Origin: Sporosarcina jiandibaonis | GTDB taxonomy: Bacteria > Bacillota > Bacilli > Bacillales_A > Planococcaceae | Assembly: GCF_013184495.1 (NCBI RefSeq) | Contig: NZ_JAAOIY010000001.1 | Location: 62,001 to 126,000, forward strand | DNA: 64,000 nt | Direction: 5' to 3' | Shown here: positions 45,280-56,165 of the stretch, piece after piece | How positions within the stretch are numbered: position 1 is the first letter of the stretch | Layout: every line of letters starts with the position of its first letter | Notes under the pieces: model-generated | Database searches by the model: none | What the model was told of the DNA's origin: nothing | The model's input: the letters and a program-made list of their open reading frames with translations, nothing else | Translations under genes and position numbers: made by a program

Positions 45280-45751
45280 TAATCATGGGGACAAAGAAAC
45301 GGTTAAAGCCGTTTCTTCATTGCCAGCAGATGCGCATTTTCACTGCGGAGATAGTGAATTGCCATATGAAGATGAAACTTTGGCATCGATGATTCGAGTT
45401 GGCGGAAATTGCGATATATATTCGAAATATCCTGATGAAGTTGTCAAATCAATCAATGGGAAGACTATTCTTGCGGTGCATGGGCATAAACACAATGTAA
45501 AAAGTTCATTAATGGAATTATATTACCGTGCAAAAGAAAAAAATGCCGATATAGTATTATTCGGTCATTCTCATTTATACGGCGCTGAAATGAAAGATGG
45601 AATATTATTTGTAAATCCAGGTAGCACGATGTTGCCAAGAGGCGGAAATGAGCCTACATACGCGGTTATCGAATGGGATGAAACTCCAGTCGTCACCTTT
45701 AAAAATATGGGTCACCAAGTAGTTGAATCAGTCGAAATAAAAAAGATTTAA
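45257..45751 (+). CDS. ysnB: YfcE/MJ0936-type metallophosphoesterase
   Basis: 164 residues, calcineurin-like phosphodiesterase. Metal ligands: MSDNHGD, HCGDSE, VGGNCD, VHGHKHN and FGHSH; NPGSTMLPRG closes the fold. The ATG lies 23 bases inside rdgB. It ends the racE-rph-rdgB-ysnB group. Natural substrate unknown. Confidence 0.9.
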   Translation: MKLIVMSDNHGDKETVKAVSSLPADAHFHCGDSELPYEDETLASMIRVGGNCDIYSKYPDEVVKSINGKTILAVHGHKHNVKSSLMELYYRAKEKNADIVLFGHSHLYGAEMKDGILFVNPGSTMLPRGGNEPTYAVIEWDETPVVTFKNMGHQVVESVEIKKI

Positions 45752-45759
45752 AATTAGTG

Positions 45760-45788
45760 TTGACTTTCCATTTTGTCCTGCCTATAAT
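45760..45788 (+). promoter_or_regulatory. Strong sigma-A promoter of the first tRNA-Arg
   Basis: TTGACT (45760-45765), 17-bp spacer, TATAAT (45783-45788), 38 bases before the tRNA. Confidence 0.88.
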
Positions 45789-45826
45789 AGAACTTGTCGC
45801 AACAATACCAAATGTTGCTAAGACTT

Positions 45827-45900
45827 GTCTCAGTAGCTCAGCTGGATAGAGCAACAGCCTTCTAAGCTGTGGGTCGGGGGTTCGAATCCCTCCTGGGACG
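45827..45900 (+). tRNA. tRNA-Arg (anticodon TCT), copy 1
   Basis: 74 bases. The acceptor arms GTCTCAG and CTGGGAC pair (one G-T); the anticodon arm is ACAGC-CTTCTAA-GCTGT, giving anticodon TCT; the T arm is CGGGGGTTCGAATCCCTC-like with TTCGAATC. Discriminator G; CCA is not encoded. Confidence 0.97.
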
Positions 45901-45934
45901 TATAGGTTTGAAATGAGAAATATTGACTGGTCAG

Positions 45935-45977
45935 AAAAGCGCTTGAACATTGGTTTTACAATGTTCAGGCGCTTTTT
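45935..45977 (+). terminator. Terminator of tRNA-Arg copy 1
   Basis: AAAAGCGCTTGAACATTG / CAATGTTCAGGCGCTTTTT stem with a 6-base loop. Confidence 0.9.
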
Positions 45978-46146
45978 GTTTTGAACCAGCTTCTTCTAAA
46001 AATGTTATGTTTCTATTACGATATTGTTGAGAATAGTATAAATAGATATAAATTTAATAAAGCCTTCAAAGAACTAATTGAATGTGTTATAATAATATGT
46101 AATGTGGTTTTGGTATTAGAATGTAATTCGACCGAATCAAGCACTT

Positions 46147-46220
46147 GTCTCAGTAGCTCAGCTGGATAGAGCAACAGCCTTCTAAGCTGTGGGTCGGGGG
46201 TTCGAATCCCTCCTGGGACG
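46147..46220 (+). tRNA. tRNA-Arg (anticodon TCT), copy 2
   Basis: Identical over all 74 bases to copy 1. It has its own candidate promoter (TTCAAA 46065-46070, 17 bp, TATAAT 46088-46093) and its own terminator. No CCA is encoded. Confidence 0.96.
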
Positions 46221-46255
46221 TTATGGGTTAAAAGTTGAACGAGTGATAAGTTAAG

Positions 46256-46301
46256 AAAAAGGCTATAAATGTTGTTTAATCAACTTTTATAGCCTTTTTT
46301 T
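46256..46301 (+). terminator. Terminator of tRNA-Arg copy 2
   Basis: AAAAAGGCTATAAATGTTG / CAACTTTTATAGCCTTTTT with a 6-base loop and T7. Confidence 0.88.
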
Positions 46302-46407
46302 GTTTTTCGGGAATAGGTTTGAAAACGATTAATAAATAATCGATCTAGCAACTGTAGGCATTGTGCTTTTGCCATTGAATGTTATCAAAAATTTAGCAGT
46401 AAACATG

Positions 46408-46439
46408 CACCGACGGGAATATATCTGTCGGTGTTTTTT
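46408..46439 (+). terminator. Orphan terminator upstream of the siderophore cluster
   Basis: CACCGAC / GTCGGTG stem and T6 with no gene in front of it. Between the tRNA terminator and this hairpin (46302-46407) I see no coding potential; it may be left from a gene lost when the cluster was acquired. Confidence 0.8.
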
Positions 46440-46550
46440 AATTCAAGTAAATTGTGGAGGTAGGTACAAAAGTTTAGGGGCTAGTATCAAAGATTCAGAT
46501 AACAATTTAGATTATTTGAAGTTTTAATTAAAAGAAGGCCTTTCGTTCAA

Positions 46551-46606
46551 TTGATAATGACAATCATTATCAATTATCATTTTAAGTGAGAGTGATTCTC
46601 ATTATC
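46551..46606 (+). promoter_or_regulatory. Fur boxes and promoter of the sbn operon
   Basis: GATAATGACAATCATTATC (46553-46571) matches the 19-bp Fur consensus GATAATGATAATCATTATC at 18 positions. A second, GAGAGTGATTCTCATTATC (46588-46606), matches at 15. A promoter TTGATA (46551-46556), 18 bp, TATCAT (46575-46580) is overlapped by the first box. Iron-dependent repression is inferred from this arrangement. Confidence 0.9.
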
Positions 46607-46617
46607 ATCTATGCTGA

Positions 46618-48701
<2,084 letters not shown>

Positions 48702-48715
48702 AAGGAGTGATTTGA

Positions 48716-50569
48716 TTGGGGCTGACCGTTAAGAATCTATCGATACATAAACTAAATACTTACCAAGAAGCAGAACATCATCTTATTAAAGACTTAATGG
48801 ATGCTTTTCTTCTAGAAAATCTTTTTTTAATAAATGAAAATGGGAGAATTGTAGAAGATCCGAAAGATTACCTGCGCTTAGAAGAGGGAGAGTCACTTTA
48901 TGAAGTTCCGCTTTCGGAGAAGCTATCAATCGTATTTCCAGTTCGTTTTTCAGTTTTGCAATCCTATCGTTTAAGTGGGGAAAATGTCTATCTTTTACGA
49001 AAGGATAGTAAGAGATTACAAGTACTTAAACCACTTCAAACAGCCAGATTGTTAATTGATGCATATGGGAAAACGAACGGCTACTCAGAGGATAACCTAC
49101 ATCAATTTTTAAACGAGCTAACACTTGCACTAAAACAAACTGCATTGACCTATGAATCAGCTGAAATATTTCAGGACAATCAACTAGGATCGTTTATTGA
49201 AACAGAGCGGCTTGCGGCCTTTCGCGATCGTCCGTTTCATCCGACTTCAAAAGCAAAGGAGGGATGGACAGAAGAAGAGTATCGTTTGTATAGCCCCGAA
49301 TTTCAGCAGCCAATGAAGCTAAGTTGGTTAGCTGTCCGCCGAGATTATATTCGCGCAGGGAAGGTAGCAAATGAAGCCTTACTTGATGGTCTTTTAACCG
49401 AACAAGAGAAGTATCAGTTGACTGAAGCGTTTCAAAAAGAAGGTATTTCCATGGAAGAATATTTTGCTATGCCTGTTCACCCGTGGCAAAAGACAAATGT
49501 TATTGCAAAGCTTTATCAAGAAGAAATGATCCGGAAAATATGTATACCTCTTGATGTTCAGATTGGGTCGTATACAGCCACATCATCGCTTCGTTCATTA
49601 GCGCCGGTAAATGGTGGAGACTATCATTTAAAACTTCCGATCGGTATTTCTTCATTAGGGGCGTTAAGACTAATGCCAACACGTTACTTAATGAATGGTG
49701 AGAAAGGGCAAGTGCTTTTAGAGCGAGCCAAAGAAAAGGACCGATATTTGAAGAATCGCCTTTTTATATGTGATGAAGGGAACTGGTGGGCTTTTCAGGG
49801 GAAGGATCAAGATCTATTTGCAGATAAGCCTGGTCATTTAACGTGTCAAATTCGAAGCTATCCGAGTGACTTTGTCAGTGATCAAGATTATACACTTGTC
49901 TCTATGGCGGCATTAGCAGTTGGAAAAGAGGATCATCTCTTTTCACAGTGGTTGGGCATGCAGAGAAAAGAAGTTACACAAGAAAACGTGGCAAATCTTT
50001 TTAAAGTTTTATGCAGTGAATTCACTACGTTTGCTTGCCGTTTTTTACTATATGGTATTATGCCGGAGTTGCATGGACAAAACGTTATTGCAGTGATAAA
50101 GGGCGGTGATTTAATAGGATTTTTACTGCGTGATCATGATACAGTTCGGATTTATCCTGAGTGGATGGAAAAAGCAAACCTTGAAGATCCCGATTATATC
50201 ATTAGAAAAGATACACCTAACACGTTAATCAATCAAAATCCCGAAGAGTTTTTATCTTATTTTCAGACGCTGGCTGTTGAAGTGAACATTTATGCAATAA
50301 TCGACAGCTTGTGTTCGGTTTATCAGCTCGAAGAAGACATTCTTTGGAAAATGGTCAAAGAAAGCATCTGGAGGGCAATCCATGATCATGATTTTGAATT
50401 GAAACAACGGGAAGTGATCTATAACATCCTTTTTGTGAATGAAACGTGGCCAATTAAGCGTTTGCTTGATCCTTTATTAAGAAGGAAGGGTTCAGGAGGA
50501 GGAAGCATGCCTTCCAGTATCGGGAAGATTAATAATCCGTTTCAACCTTTGGAAAAGATGAAGAGATGA
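48716..50569 (+). CDS. sbnC: Staphyloferrin B pathway: NIS synthetase SbnC
   Basis: 617 residues from TTG 48716, IucA/IucC (NIS) synthetase. In S. aureus SbnC adds alpha-ketoglutarate in the last condensation. The NIS fingerprint is present: RPFHPTSKAKEG, MPVHPWQKTNV, SSLRSLAPVN, SLGALRLMPTRYLMNGE, ELHGQNVIAVIK and RDHDTVRIYPEW. It ends with a GSGGGSMPS-type tail shared with S. aureus SbnC. It is about 30 residues longer than that protein, mainly at the N-terminus. It overlaps sbnD by 4 bases. Confidence 0.93.
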   Translation: MGLTVKNLSIHKLNTYQEAEHHLIKDLMDAFLLENLFLINENGRIVEDPKDYLRLEEGESLYEVPLSEKLSIVFPVRFSVLQSYRLSGENVYLLRKDSKRLQVLKPLQTARLLIDAYGKTNGYSEDNLHQFLNELTLALKQTALTYESAEIFQDNQLGSFIETERLAAFRDRPFHPTSKAKEGWTEEEYRLYSPEFQQPMKLSWLAVRRDYIRAGKVANEALLDGLLTEQEKYQLTEAFQKEGISMEEYFAMPVHPWQKTNVIAKLYQEEMIRKICIPLDVQIGSYTATSSLRSLAPVNGGDYHLKLPIGISSLGALRLMPTRYLMNGEKGQVLLERAKEKDRYLKNRLFICDEGNWWAFQGKDQDLFADKPGHLTCQIRSYPSDFVSDQDYTLVSMAALAVGKEDHLFSQWLGMQRKEVTQENVANLFKVLCSEFTTFACRFLLYGIMPELHGQNVIAVIKGGDLIGFLLRDHDTVRIYPEWMEKANLEDPDYIIRKDTPNTLINQNPEEFLSYFQTLAVEVNIYAIIDSLCSVYQLEEDILWKMVKESIWRAIHDHDFELKQREVIYNILFVNETWPIKRLLDPLLRRKGSGGGSMPSSIGKINNPFQPLEKMKR

Positions 50570-51801
50570 ATCAAGCTATTCAATGGAAGCGAAACTTCGC
50601 CATTCTTTGGAGTGGGAAATTTTTAGCGATTGCTGGGCTTACATTGCTGATCCCTTTCCTGCCCTTTTATATGGAGGAGCTTGGTGCAAAAACAATGCAG
50701 TCGAAACAGCTTTGGAGTGGAATTGTCCTTGCTGCACCTGCCGTTACATCTGCCATCGCTTCCCCCTTTTGGGGGAAAATTGGTGACTGCTTTGGTCGTA
50801 AGTTAATGGTGGTGCGAGCCCTGTTTGGTTTAAGTGCATGTCTCTTCTTAATGGCAGTTGTCACCAGTCCTCTGCAGTTCTTATTGGTACGCCTTCTTCA
50901 AGGCGCATTTGGCGGTGTTGTAGAGGCTTCTAGTGCATTTGCCGGTTCTGAAGCACCAGAGGAACAGCGCGGAAAAGCGCTTGGAAGCCTTCAAAGCGCG
51001 GTGGCGGCCGGCTCGTTGTCTGGTCCGCTTTTAGGCGGGATATTCGCTGATTTATACGGTTTTCGTCCAATCTTAATAGTGATGGGAGCATTAACAGGGA
51101 TTGGTGCATGCGCTGCTTGGTTTCTATTGATAGAGAGAAATAGGTGTAGATATGAAGAAATCCGTTCAGATAAAGTGCATAGCAGTGTTCCACAAGTATT
51201 TGCCTCCATGTTCTCTCATCCAAGAACAAGAGGGTTTATTTTAGCAGGTTTTGCCGCAAATTTAGCGGTGTTCGGTCTTGTGACACCACTTGCACCGTTA
51301 GTGGAAAGTGTTGCAAAAAAGCCGGATCATGCAGCAACGTGGATCGGTTTTTTGCAAGCGGCATTATGGACAGCTACACTGTTGAGCTCTCCATGGTGGG
51401 GAAAACAAAATGACCGTTTTAAAGTAGAACGAAATTATATGATTGCAACTGTTGTTTGTGGAATTAGTGTGATATTACAAGCATTTGCTGTCAGTATGCC
51501 AGCGCTGTTCGCCTTCCGTATTTTACAAGGCTTATCATTTAGTGCACTTATTCAATCTGTAATGTTCGTTATTATTCAATCATCTACCGATGGCAATCGT
51601 GGTGTTCGCATTGGCGCAACCAATAGCCTATTAGTATGCGGGCAGGTTTTTGGCTCTTTGACAGGGGCATTGATTACAGGGGTATTCAGACCCGAAATCT
51701 CATTTTTCATTATGGGTGTGGTATTTATTGGAAGTGTATTATGTCTGTTTCAAGGTTTTACTATTTCCCATGTGATGTCATTTCGTGTAAACAAAAGATA
51801 G
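50566..51801 (+). CDS. sbnD: Staphyloferrin B exporter SbnD, MFS family
   Basis: 411 residues with twelve predicted transmembrane helices. The motif A region reads PFWGKIGDCFGRKLMVV, and TM5 carries GSLSGPLLGGIFAD. By position and family it exports the finished siderophore; in S. aureus SbnD has that role. ATG 50566 overlaps the sbnC stop. General multidrug MFS pumps look similar, so the assignment rests partly on the cluster. Confidence 0.9.
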   Translation: MNQAIQWKRNFAILWSGKFLAIAGLTLLIPFLPFYMEELGAKTMQSKQLWSGIVLAAPAVTSAIASPFWGKIGDCFGRKLMVVRALFGLSACLFLMAVVTSPLQFLLVRLLQGAFGGVVEASSAFAGSEAPEEQRGKALGSLQSAVAAGSLSGPLLGGIFADLYGFRPILIVMGALTGIGACAAWFLLIERNRCRYEEIRSDKVHSSVPQVFASMFSHPRTRGFILAGFAANLAVFGLVTPLAPLVESVAKKPDHAATWIGFLQAALWTATLLSSPWWGKQNDRFKVERNYMIATVVCGISVILQAFAVSMPALFAFRILQGLSFSALIQSVMFVIIQSSTDGNRGVRIGATNSLLVCGQVFGSLTGALITGVFRPEISFFIMGVVFIGSVLCLFQGFTISHVMSFRVNKR

Positions 51802-51819
51802 GAAGGCAGTGATGTTTCA

Positions 51820-53577
51820 TTGAAACATAAGGTTCTTGAAAAGAAAACACAATGTAGGCAGCTCGCTGAACGGTCAGCGGTAGAACGATTGTTAAATGCT
51901 TATTTGAGAGAGAATCGCATCTTTGATCCGAGAACATCAAATGAACAATTTACAATTTCAATGAAAAAAAGCGGCAAGAAGATTTCTGGTTCATTTATTT
52001 ATTGGTCACCAATTGGTCATCATACATTTGAAGAAGTATTCTACAAATATGTAACCGAAGAATCCGGTTTTGAGGAAATAACAGCACAAGAAGTTATTGA
52101 GACAATAATAGAAGAGATTTCGCATCTTGAGAAAGATAGACAACTTAGAGTGAAAAAAGTAGAGTCGCTTCAAAGAAACATTGAAAACAGTATGACAAAA
52201 ACAGGGATGTACCTTAAACATGCGCTTACAAATCCCCAAAAAGAACGTTCTGTCTATCTTAACTCTGAGCAATCTTTGCTATTAGGACACCCGTTTCATC
52301 CAACACCTAAAAGTTCAGAAGGCTTTTCAGAAGATGATTTAGCGGAGTTTGGACCAGAGCTAGGTGCTGCTTTTCCTCTTTATTACTTCGCCATTTCAAG
52401 TAAATGCTTACTTGAAGACGTTGTACTGGAAGATAATTTTCATTTTCAAGGCGCGCTTTCAAAACATGAACTGCTTGAAGTGAAGCAGAGATTGGGAGAG
52501 CAATATGAAGAGTATAAGCTTCTTCCCCTTCATCCATGGCAGGCACGTTATTTGTTAGGGTTTGAAGAGGTGCAGATAGCTATTGCAAACGGAATGGTTA
52601 TTAACCTGGGGAAACTCGGTCAACCTGCATATCCGACTTCTTCGATTCGTACAGTATGGAATAAAACGCAGAATACATTTTATAAATTGCCGTTACATGT
52701 GCGAATCACGAACTTTATTCGTACGAATCCTTTAGAACAGGTGAAACGGACGATGGATGCTGCAAAAGTTATAGCACATATTCGTGAAAGCTATGAAACA
52801 GATTCTTTTCGGATTTTAGTTGAACTAGGTTACCGTGCATTATCGATTCCAGAGAGTTCAGAAGAGGTGAATGAACGACTGATTCAAAATACAGCTGTAC
52901 TTTTTCGTGAAGGAATTGATGTGCTCAAGAAGGAGAGAGATGATGAAATTTATGTAACTGCGTCACTTCTGGAAGAGCTCTCGGGATGGAGAGAGAGTGA
53001 ACTGGCAAAATTGATAAAAAAGCATAATTACAATGATGAAGAGTGGTTGAAGCAGTATCTATCCATTACATTAAAGCCGATGTTAAAGCTGTTTGCTGAA
53101 ACTGGAGTAAGTCTGGAAGCACATGTTCAAAATTCGTTGATACAATTTGATGAAGGTTGGCCTAAAACATGTTATGTCCGCGATCTTGAAGGTGTCAGCA
53201 TCTCACGCAATAAGGCCGAAGCCTACAGTTGGCTTCCAGAGCTATTAGCTGAAGATAGTCCTGTTTTGTACAGTGAAGAAGAAGCGTGGTTCAGATTTAA
53301 CTATTATGTTGTTGTGAATCATCTTGGTCATCTTATTTCAAGCCTAGGGAAGGTTCATCAACATGATGAACATAAGCTGTGGCGGGTGGTTCGTTCAGTT
53401 TTACTAGAAATAGAGAGGACGGCTTCTTCTCCGCCATTAAGGGCATATGCGCAAAAGCTACTACAAAGTAAAACCCTACCTGCAAAAGCAAATTTAATTA
53501 GCCGTTTCCAGGAATGCGGTGAAACACCATTATTTGTTGAAATACCAAACCCAATCTATGAAAGTGAGGGAGCATAA
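51820..53577 (+). CDS. sbnE: Staphyloferrin B pathway: NIS synthetase SbnE
   Basis: 585 residues from TTG 51820. A NIS synthetase; in S. aureus SbnE starts assembly by joining citrate to L-2,3-diaminopropionate. Fingerprint: GHPFHPTPKSSEGFSEDDL, LPLHPWQARYLLG, TSSIRTVWN, VRITNFIRTNP and SLEAHVQNSLIQFDEGWPKT. The start is a polar helix (LAERSAVERLLNAYLREN). The stop is followed by TAG and then the sbnF ATG within 4 bases. Confidence 0.93.
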   Translation: MKHKVLEKKTQCRQLAERSAVERLLNAYLRENRIFDPRTSNEQFTISMKKSGKKISGSFIYWSPIGHHTFEEVFYKYVTEESGFEEITAQEVIETIIEEISHLEKDRQLRVKKVESLQRNIENSMTKTGMYLKHALTNPQKERSVYLNSEQSLLLGHPFHPTPKSSEGFSEDDLAEFGPELGAAFPLYYFAISSKCLLEDVVLEDNFHFQGALSKHELLEVKQRLGEQYEEYKLLPLHPWQARYLLGFEEVQIAIANGMVINLGKLGQPAYPTSSIRTVWNKTQNTFYKLPLHVRITNFIRTNPLEQVKRTMDAAKVIAHIRESYETDSFRILVELGYRALSIPESSEEVNERLIQNTAVLFREGIDVLKKERDDEIYVTASLLEELSGWRESELAKLIKKHNYNDEEWLKQYLSITLKPMLKLFAETGVSLEAHVQNSLIQFDEGWPKTCYVRDLEGVSISRNKAEAYSWLPELLAEDSPVLYSEEEAWFRFNYYVVVNHLGHLISSLGKVHQHDEHKLWRVVRSVLLEIERTASSPPLRAYAQKLLQSKTLPAKANLISRFQECGETPLFVEIPNPIYESEGA

Positions 53578-53580
53578 TAG

Positions 53581-55392
53581 ATGAAAGAATTAGAAAAAAT
53601 CATTGAGTCAGTAGAATATCTCGAGGTAAGAAGACGGATTTTTCGTCAATTAATAGAATCGTTAATTTTTGAAAATATTGTAACACCAACGAGAACAACC
53701 TTACAAAACGGAATTGAGAAAACGTTGATTCACGGAAAAGATAAATTTGGTGATGCTGTTACATATATATGTCGTGGCAAACAAAAATTTAGCTTTGGTC
53801 GATTTAGGTTAACGAAGGATCCGATTTTACGCCAAAAAGATGAGGAAGAGATGGAAGCAGATTCATTTGCCCTTTTTATTGAAGAAATCGCGCCACTTAT
53901 TGATGCGGATAGAAACCGGCTGGCCATGTTTATAAAAGAATTAAATGAAACGCATATAAAGGATGCGGTTGCCCAGTATCATTGGAAGCGATCTAATGAT
54001 ATAAATGCCGTAACCTATGACGAAGTTGAGAGTGAGGCAATGGAAGGCCATCCTTATCATCCCTCTTATAAATCAAGAATTGGTTTTACAATAGAAGATC
54101 ACATGAACTTCGGACCGGATTTTAAGCCGAGTCTATCATTAATATGGATTGCGGTACATAAAAACGAGGCAGCCCTATCAATCTCACAATCTATAAACTA
54201 TAAGGAGTTTATCAAGCAAGAGTTACCCCTAAATGACTTTGAACGATTTGTAAAAAAAATAAATGAGAAAAAACGGCACGCATCTGATTTTATATTTATC
54301 CCTGTTCATCCATGGCAGTGGGAGAACGTCATCATTACTCAGTTTTTTAGAGAACTGGAAAAGGGTTCTATCATTTTATTGGGGGAGGGATCTGATCATT
54401 ACATTCCACAGCAGTCCATTCGCACCCTATCTAACCAAACGGAGCGGACAAAATGCTATGTAAAGCTGCCATTGAGCATCACAAATACATCCACAAACCG
54501 TGTTTTAGCACCACACACCGTTAGGAACGCTGCAAAAATATCAGATTGGCTCCATACGATTAAAGAAAGTGATCATTTTTTGAAAGAAGAACTTCAGCTA
54601 GTTCTTTTGCGTGAGGTGATGGGGGTAGTCCATGACAAACCAGATCGTCCATCTTTTGAAAAGGAAGCTACGTATGGTGTTTTAGGCGGTATCTGGCGTG
54701 AGAGCATTTATTCGTACCTGAAAGATGAGGAGGAGGCAATCCCGTTTAATGCGCTTTATCATAGAAAGAAAGATGGAACAGCGCTTATTAATGAGTGGGT
54801 AAATCGATACGGAACTGAAAACTGGGTAAAACAGCTTCTTCATGTGTCCATTACACCGCTTATTCACCTTTTATATGCACACGGTATTGCAATGGAATCT
54901 CACGCGCAAAATATGGTGTTAGTTCACGAGAATGGATGGCCAATACGCCTTGCATTAAAGGACTTCCACGATGGGATACGCTTTAAAAAAGACACCCTTG
55001 CGGATCCGTCATTGTGTCCTGATTTAATACCAACGCCGGATGTTCATAAAAAAGTGAACCTCAATTCGTTTATTGAAACGGATGATATCCAGCTTGTTCG
55101 TGATTTTGTACATGATGCATTTTTCTTCATTAATCTATCGGAAATTGCTTTCTTTTTTGAAGAGTACTATGGAGTACAGGAAATGGAGTTTTGGAAGAAT
55201 GCGCATGATGTGATTGAATCTTATCAATCCCGTTTTTCACATCTAAAGGAGCGTTTTTCGATGTTTGATTTGTTTGCAGAAACCATTCAAGTTGAGCAAC
55301 TTACAAAACGAAGAATGTTTGCAGAAACCGAACTTAGAATCCAACATGTGAAAAACCCGCTTTTTACAATTCGGGAGGCAACAACATGCTGA
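53581..55392 (+). CDS. sbnF: Staphyloferrin B pathway: NIS synthetase SbnF
   Basis: 603 residues. The third NIS synthetase; in S. aureus SbnF attaches a second diaminopropionate. Fingerprint: GHPYHPSYKSRIGFTIEDHM, FIPVHPWQWENVI, PQQSIRTLSN, LPLSITNTSTNRVLAP, GIAMESHAQNMVLVHENGWP and LKDFHDGIRF. It overlaps sbnG by 7 bases. The E/F/C order of action is from S. aureus biochemistry, not from this sequence. Confidence 0.93.
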   Translation: MKELEKIIESVEYLEVRRRIFRQLIESLIFENIVTPTRTTLQNGIEKTLIHGKDKFGDAVTYICRGKQKFSFGRFRLTKDPILRQKDEEEMEADSFALFIEEIAPLIDADRNRLAMFIKELNETHIKDAVAQYHWKRSNDINAVTYDEVESEAMEGHPYHPSYKSRIGFTIEDHMNFGPDFKPSLSLIWIAVHKNEAALSISQSINYKEFIKQELPLNDFERFVKKINEKKRHASDFIFIPVHPWQWENVIITQFFRELEKGSIILLGEGSDHYIPQQSIRTLSNQTERTKCYVKLPLSITNTSTNRVLAPHTVRNAAKISDWLHTIKESDHFLKEELQLVLLREVMGVVHDKPDRPSFEKEATYGVLGGIWRESIYSYLKDEEEAIPFNALYHRKKDGTALINEWVNRYGTENWVKQLLHVSITPLIHLLYAHGIAMESHAQNMVLVHENGWPIRLALKDFHDGIRFKKDTLADPSLCPDLIPTPDVHKKVNLNSFIETDDIQLVRDFVHDAFFFINLSEIAFFFEEYYGVQEMEFWKNAHDVIESYQSRFSHLKERFSMFDLFAETIQVEQLTKRRMFAETELRIQHVKNPLFTIREATTC

Positions 55393-56165
55393 GAAATGAA
55401 GTCAAAGGCATGATTCAAAAAGACGAGAGGGTGTTTGGAATCTTTTGTTCGATTCCTAATCCACTCATTGTTGAAATGATCGGTCATGCTGGTTATCACT
55501 TTGTCATTATTGATACCGAGCATGCATCCATTAATCCGGAAACCGTTGAAAACATGATACGAGCAGCTGAAGTTGTTGGGTTAACTCCGTTTGTTCGTGT
55601 AAGTGAAAATAGTGAAGGTGCGATATTACGTGCACTTGATGCAGGGGCAAAAGGAGTCGTTGTTCCTCATATTCGTACAAGAGAAGACGCTGAAAAGGCT
55701 ATTCATGCTAGCCGATATTATCCACTTGGAATGCGGAGTTTAAACGGAGGAAGACCAGCAGCATTCGGTAAAGATAACTTAATAAAATATGTCGAGCAAG
55801 CAAACCAAGAAATTATGGTGATCCTTATGATTGAAGATTACGAGGGAATTGAAAATCTTGATGATATTTTGTCTGTGACGGGTATAGACATGGTGCTTGA
55901 AGGCGCAGCAGATTTATCACAATCATATGGAATACCTTGGAAAACAAGTTCTAAACGAGTAAAAGATGGAATTGAAACAATTTATCAAAAAACAATGCAA
56001 TATTCTATACCTTTTTGTGTAATTCCAAGAAGTTCCCAAGATGTACAAACATGGTTTGATAAACGTGTAGCCGCTCTCGTAATGGGTGACGATCGTGGAG
56101 TTTTCTTCCGATCCGTAAGAGATTTACTTGTTCCGAAAACTGAAAAAGAGGAGAACCGTACATGA
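55386..56165 (+). CDS. sbnG: Staphyloferrin B pathway: citrate synthase SbnG
   Basis: 259 residues, HpcH/HpaI class II aldolase fold and unrelated to TCA citrate synthase. In S. aureus SbnG makes citrate from oxaloacetate and acetyl-CoA for the siderophore. Metal and active-site features are IIDTEHASINPE, PFVRVSENSEGAI, VVPHIRTREDAEKAIHASRY and MIEDYEGIENLDDI. Same length as the S. aureus protein. It overlaps sbnH by 4 bases. It lets siderophore output continue when TCA citrate is low (family knowledge). Confidence 0.93.
   Translation: MLRNEVKGMIQKDERVFGIFCSIPNPLIVEMIGHAGYHFVIIDTEHASINPETVENMIRAAEVVGLTPFVRVSENSEGAILRALDAGAKGVVVPHIRTREDAEKAIHASRYYPLGMRSLNGGRPAAFGKDNLIKYVEQANQEIMVILMIEDYEGIENLDDILSVTGIDMVLEGAADLSQSYGIPWKTSSKRVKDGIETIYQKTMQYSIPFCVIPRSSQDVQTWFDKRVAALVMGDDRGVFFRSVRDLLVPKTEKEENRT

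Larger units (their letters stand above)
45823..46221 (+). repeat. 79-bp perfect direct repeat carrying the tRNA-Arg genes
   Basis: Bases 45823-45901 and 46143-46221 are identical, covering the whole tRNA plus five upstream bases (ACTTG) and one downstream base. The copies start 320 bp apart. Flanking sequence outside the unit is different, including the terminators. Confidence 0.95.

Noticed and set aside
45981-46169. 62-codon frame between the two tRNA genes
   Set aside because: It runs into the second tRNA, lacks a ribosome site and covers the tRNA promoter; chance frame.
45823-46221. The tRNA repeats as attL/attR of an island containing sbn
   Set aside because: Both copies lie on the same side of sbn, only 320 bp apart, with no integrase in the window; at most a scar.
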